The translations under genes and the position numbers were made by a program. Below the pieces are notes generated by a model. It did not search any database. It saw nothing but the letters and a program-made list of their open reading frames with translations, and was not told the DNA's origin. A DNA stretch of 10,604 nt, from contig CAAFQT010000202.1 in the NCBI GenBank assembly GCA_900765185.1, forward strand, positions 1 to 10,604, given 5' to 3'. Numbering within the stretch: position 1 is the stretch's first letter; the number at the start of each line of letters is the position of its first letter. Shown piece by piece: positions 6,713 through 10,604 of this stretch. Origin of the DNA: an uncultured Collinsella sp. GTDB taxonomy: Bacteria > Actinomycetota > Coriobacteriia > Coriobacteriales > Coriobacteriaceae.

Positions 6713-7897
6713 ATGATCAACGAAACTATGTATGCTCGCGGTGCGGAAAGCTCCATCATCCGTGAGATTTTTAGCTATGGCCTTGAGCGCAAGGTGCAGA
6801 TCGGTGCGGAAAACGTATTCGATTTTTCGCTGGGCAATCCGAGCGTTCCGGCGCCCGCTGCTGTGGCTGAGTCGATTAAGAAGGCCCTGGAGCTGCCGAG
6901 TGACCAGTTGCACGGCTACACCCCCGCTCCGGGCCTGCCGCAATGTCGAGCAGCCGTCGCCGAATCGCTCAACCGCCGCTTTGGCACGAGCTATGAGGGC
7001 AAAGACGTCTTTATGACGGTGGGTGCCGCGGCTTCGCTCACCTGCGCGCTCAACGCCGTTACGAATCCGGGCGACGAGGTTATTGTTATCGCCCCGTACT
7101 TTCCGGAGTATCGCGTTTGGATTGAGAAGGCCGGCTGTACGTGTGTTGAGGCGCTCGCCGATGAAGATACGTTCCAGCTGAGCGTGGACAACGTGCTCAA
7201 GGCGATCAGCGATAAGACGGCGGCCGTCATCATCGACTCTCCCAACAATCCGACCGGTGCCGTATATACATGCGACACGTTGACGCGACTGGCCAATGTT
7301 CTGCGCGAGGCCAACGCTCAGCGCGATTCCGAGAATCCGATTATGCTCATCTCGGATGAGCCGTACCGCGAGATCGTGTACGGTGCCGAGGTGCCTTGGG
7401 TGCCCTCGATCTACGAGCACACCATCGTGTGCTACTCGTATTCCAAGTCGCTGTCGCTGCCGGGCGAGCGCGTGGGGTGGATCTTGGTTCCCAACACCAA
7501 TCCGCAGGCTGTCCGTCTGATGCCGGCTGTTGCGGGTGCTGCCCGTACGCTAGGTTTTGTATGCGCACCGGCACTCTTCCAGCGCGTAATCATCGATTGC
7601 ATCGATGAGCCGAGCGATGTCGAGGCCTATGCGCGCAACCGCACCGCGCTTACCGACGCACTAGCGGAGTACGGCTACACCTATGTTGAGCCGGATGGTG
7701 CATTCTACCTGTGGGTGAAGGCGCTGGAACCCGATGCGAATGCGTTTTGCGAGCGTGCAAAGAAGTATGAGTTGCTTGCGGTTCCCTCGGACAGCTTTGG
7801 TATGCCGGGTTGGTTCCGCCTGGGCTATTGCGTGAGTTACGAAACGATTATCAATTCGCTACCCGCTTGGAAACAGTTGGCGGACGAGTATCGTTAA
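6713..7897 (+). CDS. PLP-dependent class I/II aminotransferase (394 aa)
   Basis: This is a fold-type I pyridoxal-phosphate enzyme of the aspartate/aromatic aminotransferase superfamily. Visible motifs are the substrate-loop FSLGNPSVPAP (38-48), SPNNPTG (176-182), ISDEPYREIVYG (213-224, with D215 for the cofactor ring nitrogen and Y218), the Schiff-base lysine K245 in SYSKSLSLPGERVGW, with R253, and the carboxylate-binding arginine in FRLGY (R369). The amino acid substrate cannot be named from sequence. I chose the ATG at 6713 because AAAGGGG (6701-6707) lies 5 nt ahead. The frame is open back to an ATG at 6614, but that codon sits inside the 62-bp palindrome and lacks a ribosome binding site. 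The gene appears monocistronic. The neighbouring PHP gene has its own candidate promoters, so a shared pathway is not implied. Confidence 0.93.
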   Translation: MINETMYARGAESSIIREIFSYGLERKVQIGAENVFDFSLGNPSVPAPAAVAESIKKALELPSDQLHGYTPAPGLPQCRAAVAESLNRRFGTSYEGKDVFMTVGAAASLTCALNAVTNPGDEVIVIAPYFPEYRVWIEKAGCTCVEALADEDTFQLSVDNVLKAISDKTAAVIIDSPNNPTGAVYTCDTLTRLANVLREANAQRDSENPIMLISDEPYREIVYGAEVPWVPSIYEHTIVCYSYSKSLSLPGERVGWILVPNTNPQAVRLMPAVAGAARTLGFVCAPALFQRVIIDCIDEPSDVEAYARNRTALTDALAEYGYTYVEPDGAFYLWVKALEPDANAFCERAKKYELLAVPSDSFGMPGWFRLGYCVSYETIINSLPAWKQLADEYR

Positions 7898-7914
7898 AAG
7901 TAAAGCGCTCTGCC

Positions 7915-7920
7915 TACAAT
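7915..7920 (+). promoter_or_regulatory. Candidate upstream -10 box (TACAAT) in the aminotransferase-PHP gap
   Basis: TACAAT lies 17 nt after the aminotransferase stop and runs straight into the parS-like palindrome. If active it would give a leader of about 135 nt ahead of the PHP gene that includes the 7932-7962 hairpin. The best -35 is a weak GTTAAA at 7893-7898, 16 nt away. Its distance from the next start makes it less certain than the other TACAAT sites. Confidence 0.3.
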
Positions 7921-7935
7921 GTTTTACGTGAAACG
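7920..7935. other. parS-like site (TGTTTTACGTGAAACG)
   Basis: The sequence matches the ParB-binding consensus TGTTTCACGTGAAACA at 14 of 16 positions, and the 14-bp core GTTTCACGTGAAAC at 13 of 14. One mismatch (C to T) falls in the central CACGTG and the other at the outer base. parS sites recruit ParB for chromosome segregation and cluster near oriC. The match is unlikely by chance in 10 kb, but the central mismatch could weaken binding. It could also be a transcription factor operator, since it overlaps the likely start of a TACAAT promoter. Confidence 0.4.
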
Positions 7936-7962
7936 GGGTTTGGTGTTAAGCCAGACCCCGTT
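7932..7962 (+). terminator. Hairpin after the aminotransferase gene, possible terminator
   Basis: AACGGGGTTTGG (7932-7943) pairs with CCAGACCCCGTT (7951-7962) as a 12-bp stem with one G-T wobble and a 7-base loop. It begins 35 nt after the aminotransferase stop. The 3' side reads GTTGTCATGG with no real T-tract, so termination would be weak, or the hairpin may instead be a leader structure of the PHP transcript. It overlaps the last 4 bases of the parS-like site. Confidence 0.4.
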
Positions 7963-7995
7963 GTCATGGACGTTGTGTCTTTGGGATGGAGTGGT

Positions 7996-8025
7996 TTTAC
8001 GACTATCGAAGGCTATGCGTACAAT
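7996..8025 (+). promoter_or_regulatory. Candidate promoter for the PHP gene (TTTACG-N18-TACAAT)
   Basis: A -35-like TTTACG (7996-8001) is 18 nt from a -10 TACAAT (8020-8025) in the context ATGCGTACAATGA. The -10 ends 37 nt ahead of the ATG, leaving room for a short leader and the AAGGAG ribosome binding site at 8052-8057. This is the most complete promoter of the TACAAT type in the window. Confidence 0.5.
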
Positions 8026-8062
8026 GAATATAAGCGACGGCCGTGCCAGATAAGGAGACCCG

Positions 8063-8884
8063 ATGCCCTACCTGCTTTCTTGTGACATTCATACCCATAC
8101 GATGTTCTCTGCGCATGCATATTCGACCATTGAGGAGAATGTGTACTGGGCGGCAGAGCGTGGTCTGCAGGTGCTCGGATCTGCCGACCATTTGAGCTCT
8201 ATGGTTACGGCTTGCCCCAATGACCTGCGCAGTTACCAATTCTTTATCAACCAGGATATCTGGCCGCGCATTTGGAGCGGCGTGCTGGTGCTGCGTGGTG
8301 CCGAGGCCGATATCGTTTCGCTGGACGGAAGCCTGTTTGGCGAGGACACTCCTGTCACGCTCGATATTGCCGGTGATTCGTACAGCCGTCAGCATTCGCT
8401 GTTCGATTTGGTTACGCGAAATTTGGATTATTTGGTTGCGAGCGTGCATAATCCGCAGATTGCTGAAGGCGCGACGCTGGCCCAGACGACCGAGATGTAT
8501 ATCAATGCCCTGGAGCACCCCAAGGTGTTCATGCTGGGTCACACGGGGCGTTCGGGCGTGCCGTTCGATATCGACGAGGTGCTGTTGGCAGCTAAGGCCA
8601 AGCACAAGATTATCGAGATCAACAACCATAGTCTTGAACACGGTGTCGACACTGAGCATTGGGCCGTATGCCGCAAGATCGCCGAGCGCTGCGCCGAGCT
8701 GGGCGTGGGCATTGGCGTGTCAACCGATGCCCACATTGGCATGGCCATTGGCAAGCTCGATCACGCGCGCAAGATGCTCGACGAGATTCACTTCCCGCTA
8801 GATTTGATCGTGACGCGCGACCGCGAGACGCTGCTGCGCGAGATGGCGGCAGCCGGCGTGTGCGATCTGCGCAATGGGATGTAG
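8063..8884 (+). CDS. YcdX-like PHP-domain phosphoesterase (273 aa)
   Basis: PHP proteins are metal-dependent (usually trinuclear) phosphoesterases with a distorted TIM-barrel fold. All expected metal-ligand positions are visible: DIHTHT (8-13, H10 and H12), SAHAYST (16-22, H18), ADH (41-43), the bridging glutamate in LRGAEADI (E81), SVHN (H129), LGHTG (H160) and STDAHIG (220-226, D222 and H224). IWPRI (66-70) and EINNHS (185-190) match the E. coli YcdX subgroup rather than histidinol phosphatase HisK or polymerase PHP domains. The physiological substrate is not known. The protein is about 25 residues longer than YcdX. The start is supported by AAGGAG (8052-8057) five nt upstream. It is followed by an intrinsic terminator, so it is likely monocistronic or the end of a unit begun at one of two upstream promoters. 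Confidence 0.92.
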   Translation: MPYLLSCDIHTHTMFSAHAYSTIEENVYWAAERGLQVLGSADHLSSMVTACPNDLRSYQFFINQDIWPRIWSGVLVLRGAEADIVSLDGSLFGEDTPVTLDIAGDSYSRQHSLFDLVTRNLDYLVASVHNPQIAEGATLAQTTEMYINALEHPKVFMLGHTGRSGVPFDIDEVLLAAKAKHKIIEINNHSLEHGVDTEHWAVCRKIAERCAELGVGIGVSTDAHIGMAIGKLDHARKMLDEIHFPLDLIVTRDRETLLREMAAAGVCDLRNGM

Positions 8885-8904
8885 CGGAGTTTATAAACCA
8901 AGCG

Positions 8905-8940
8905 AAGGGGGCGGCCCAGGCGGGTCGCCCCCTTTCTTGT
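8905..8940 (+). terminator. Intrinsic terminator after the PHP gene
   Basis: AAGGGGGCGGCCC (8905-8917) pairs with GGGTCGCCCCCTT (8922-8934) as a 13-bp GC-rich stem with one G-T wobble and an AGGC loop, followed by TTTCTTGT overlapping the stem end. It starts 20 nt after the PHP stop. On the opposite strand the T-tract is poor (CTTCGCTTGG), so it serves the convergent methyltransferase gene less well. Confidence 0.88.
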
Positions 8941-8962
8941 CCCAAAAATCTACTGAGGTCGG

Positions 8963-10408
8963 TTAGCGGCGTTCGAGGACCGCTACGGTTTCGGTGTGGT
9001 CGGTGTGAGGGAACATGTCGACGGGCGTGATCTTGAGCAGGCAATAGCCTCCGTCGAGGAGCTGATGCAGGTCGCGCTCTTGAGTTACGGGGTTGCAGCT
9101 GATATAGGTGATGCGGCGCGGCTTAAGCGCGCAGGCAGCTTCGAGGAACTCGGGGGTAGAGCCGGCGCGCGGCGGATCGATGGAAAGGACATCGACCCGC
9201 TCGTTGTTATCGGCGGCATCCAGGATGCAATCGGTGGCGTCGTCGGCCATAAACCAGGCGCTGCGGGTGAGGCCGTTGAGCTCGGCATTGCGACGTGCGT
9301 CGGCAATGCCCGCCGGGTTGCGCTCCACGCCGAGCAGCATAATGCCGATGCCCTTTTTCTGGGCATCTTTAACTGCGCAAAGACCGATGGTACCGCTGCC
9401 ACAGTAGGCATCCATGAGCACATCGCCCTGGTGCAAATCCATGCCGTCGATAGCGAGCTGATAGAGCAGCTCGGTCTGTTGCGGGTTGGTCTGGTAGAAC
9501 GCGGTGGGGGAGATATCGAACTCGCAGCCGAGTAGCTGGTCGCGCATGCACTTGGCGCCATACACGATGCGGGTTTCCTCGCCGAGGATGGCGTTGCCGG
9601 GGCGTCCGTTGATGTTTTGGGCGACGGTGACGATGCGCGGATCGAGTGCGGCGACAGCCTCAAAGAACTCCTGCGCATGCGGCAAGTCGCGCTGAGCGGT
9701 CACGAGCGTAACCATGACCTGGTCGGTACGCCAACCGCAGCGGACGACGGCATAGCGAAGCAAACCAAGATGCTTGTCCTCATTAAAGGCGGGAATATGC
9801 AGCCGCTCAGCTTCGCGTGCGATGCCGTTGAGAATCTGACGGGCACCCGGTGCCTCGACAGGACACTCGGGTACGGCAACGATCTTGTGCGTGCCGCGCT
9901 CAAAGAAACCGCAACGGACAGCACCCTCCTTACCGGGAGCAAAGGGAGTGGCGGCCTTATGGCGAAAACCGCGCGGCGCAGGATATTTGCCCGGGTCGCC
10001 CAGGGTGACGCCCATACCGCGAATGGGGTCGACGCTAATGCCCTCGCGCTCGCAAAGGGTAGCAAAAAGCTCCTCCATGGCGGCCTGCTTGGCTGCCAAC
10101 TGCTTCTTATAAGGACGATTGAGCGCCGTGCATCCGCCACAAGCTCTCATGATGGAACAGGGAGACTTGGGATCCACAGCCTTACGCGCAGGCGAAACCG
10201 GATCTTTATGCGGACGCTTGGAGCGAGTCTGAGACGCTTTGTCTCCGCCTCGACGAGAGTCAGAACGCTTGGTCTTAGCCCTGCTCTTGGCCGATTTGCT
10301 TTTTGCAGCTTTAGAAGACTTGGATTTCGTAGAAGATTTCTCCTCCGACCCCTCAGCTGCTTCGATCAAAGCACGACGAGCCTTACGCTCCGCACGAGAT
10401 TCTGCCAT
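8963..10408 (-). CDS. Iron-sulphur RNA (uracil-5-)-methyltransferase, RlmC/RlmD/TrmA family (481 aa)
   Basis: Enzymes of this COG2265 family use SAM to methylate C5 of a specific uridine in 23S rRNA or tRNA. The 4Fe-4S cluster cysteines fit C84, C90, C93 (Cx5CxxC) and C182 in PECPVE. The methyltransferase domain has FYQTNP (304-309), SAM motif I DAYCGSGTIGL (333-343), GVERN (360-364), DPPRAG (411-416), the nucleophile C438 in ISCNP, and the general-base region DMFPHTDHTETV (464-475, E473). Residues 1-82 are a lysine/serine/arginine-rich low-complexity tail instead of the TRAM RNA-binding domain found at this place in E. coli RlmD. The target uridine (U747, U1939 or tRNA U54) therefore cannot be assigned. 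The ATG at 10408 has a modest GGGG about 7 nt upstream. It is convergent with the PHP gene. Family is certain; specificity is not. Confidence 0.93.
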   Translation of the reverse strand: MAESRAERKARRALIEAAEGSEEKSSTKSKSSKAAKSKSAKSRAKTKRSDSRRGGDKASQTRSKRPHKDPVSPARKAVDPKSPCSIMRACGGCTALNRPYKKQLAAKQAAMEELFATLCEREGISVDPIRGMGVTLGDPGKYPAPRGFRHKAATPFAPGKEGAVRCGFFERGTHKIVAVPECPVEAPGARQILNGIAREAERLHIPAFNEDKHLGLLRYAVVRCGWRTDQVMVTLVTAQRDLPHAQEFFEAVAALDPRIVTVAQNINGRPGNAILGEETRIVYGAKCMRDQLLGCEFDISPTAFYQTNPQQTELLYQLAIDGMDLHQGDVLMDAYCGSGTIGLCAVKDAQKKGIGIMLLGVERNPAGIADARRNAELNGLTRSAWFMADDATDCILDAADNNERVDVLSIDPPRAGSTPEFLEAACALKPRRITYISCNPVTQERDLHQLLDGGYCLLKITPVDMFPHTDHTETVAVLERR

Positions 10409-10447
10409 GAATTAACCCCACTAATTTATTAATTTAAAGCTACAAGC

Positions 10448-10453
10448 ATTGTA
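10448..10453 (-). promoter_or_regulatory. Candidate -10 box (TACAAT) for the methyltransferase gene
   Basis: On the minus strand TACAAT occupies 10453 to 10448, 39 nt ahead of the ATG. The nearest -35-like TTGCAT (10481-10476) is 22 nt away, longer than usual. The stretch between the box and the start is AT-rich, unlike the surrounding coding DNA, as expected for a promoter and leader. Confidence 0.45.
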
Positions 10454-10493
10454 CCGTGCCAAGCCAACAGACGATATGCAAGCGGTTTATTGG

Positions 10494-10504
10494 TATCAGT
10501 GATA
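10494..10504. promoter_or_regulatory. tetO-like palindrome (TATCAGTGATA)
   Basis: TATCA and TGATA form an 11-bp palindrome around a central G. With the next base it equals the 12-base core TATCAGTGATAG of the classical tetO2 operator, although the outer bases differ (GG in place of CC on the left). Short palindromes are common by chance, and no TetR-type regulator is visible in the window. Confidence 0.2.
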
Positions 10505-10564
10505 GGTACAACGATGATTGCCCGCTGGGCTCCGGGGCGGGGGTTAAGTTTATCGCGAGTTCCG

Positions 10565-10601
10565 CACGAACAGGAGGCCACTTAATGTGGCCTCCGTCGT
10601 G
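10565..10601. other. Hairpin at the right edge of the window
   Basis: GGAGGCCAC (10573-10581) pairs perfectly with GTGGCCTCC (10587-10595) around TTAAT. An outer CACGA/TCGTG pair (10565-10569 with 10597-10601) extends the stem across a small internal loop. No T-tract is visible on either strand, so I do not call it a terminator. The stretch 10409-10604 otherwise holds no supportable gene. Confidence 0.45.
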
Positions 10602-10604
10602 AGC

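Overview
The window reads as a chromosomal housekeeping segment of a high-GC, Gram-positive-type bacterium. My best guess is a member of the Coriobacteriia such as Collinsella. This rests on base composition (about 50% GC at the left edge, near 70% inside tilS), strong AGGAGG-type ribosome binding sites, the gene set and the general look of the proteins. No species-specific marker is visible. The tilS-hpt-ftsH block and a YycJ/WalJ-type hydrolase are both genes that lie near the replication origin in Bacillus. That makes an origin-proximal location possible but not shown.

Layout, left to right. A minus-strand gene (32-499) encodes an unrecognised, C-terminally anchored single-span membrane protein. 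It is divergent from an Hsp20 small heat-shock protein gene (777-1208), and the 277-bp gap between them holds a 29-bp dyad and a possible Shine-Dalgarno-masking hairpin. A long two-way terminator (1237-1280) separates hsp20 from the convergent metallo-beta-lactamase-fold hydrolase (1291-2100, minus). Only 48 bp further on, tilS (2149-3687) starts in the opposite direction. It is followed by hpt (3835-4383) and ftsH (4385-6520). hpt and ftsH are 1 nt apart and clearly one operon, with an extended -10 promoter and a dyad in front of hpt. ftsH ends in an intrinsic terminator, and a 62-bp perfect palindrome lies just beyond it. Next come a PLP-dependent aminotransferase (6713-7897) and a YcdX-like PHP-domain phosphoesterase (8063-8884). 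The gap between these two carries a parS-like 16-mer, a hairpin and two candidate promoters. A terminator then separates the PHP gene from a minus-strand iron-sulphur RNA m5U methyltransferase (8963-10408). The last 196 bp contain that gene's likely promoter, a tetO-like 11-bp palindrome and a hairpin at the window edge, but no gene I can support.

Functionally the window covers protein quality control (Hsp20 holdase, FtsH protease), tRNA and rRNA modification (TilS, RNA m5U methyltransferase), purine salvage (Hpt), and enzymes of unknown substrate (aminotransferase, PHP, YycJ-like hydrolase). The hexamer TACAAT recurs in the correct orientation 25-40 nt ahead of most of these genes and is probably the local -10 element. 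I see no transposase, phage gene, CRISPR array, toxin-antitoxin pair or defence system, and no clear candidate for a wholly new system. The signals most worth following are non-coding: the hsp20 leader, the parS-like site and the 62-bp palindrome.
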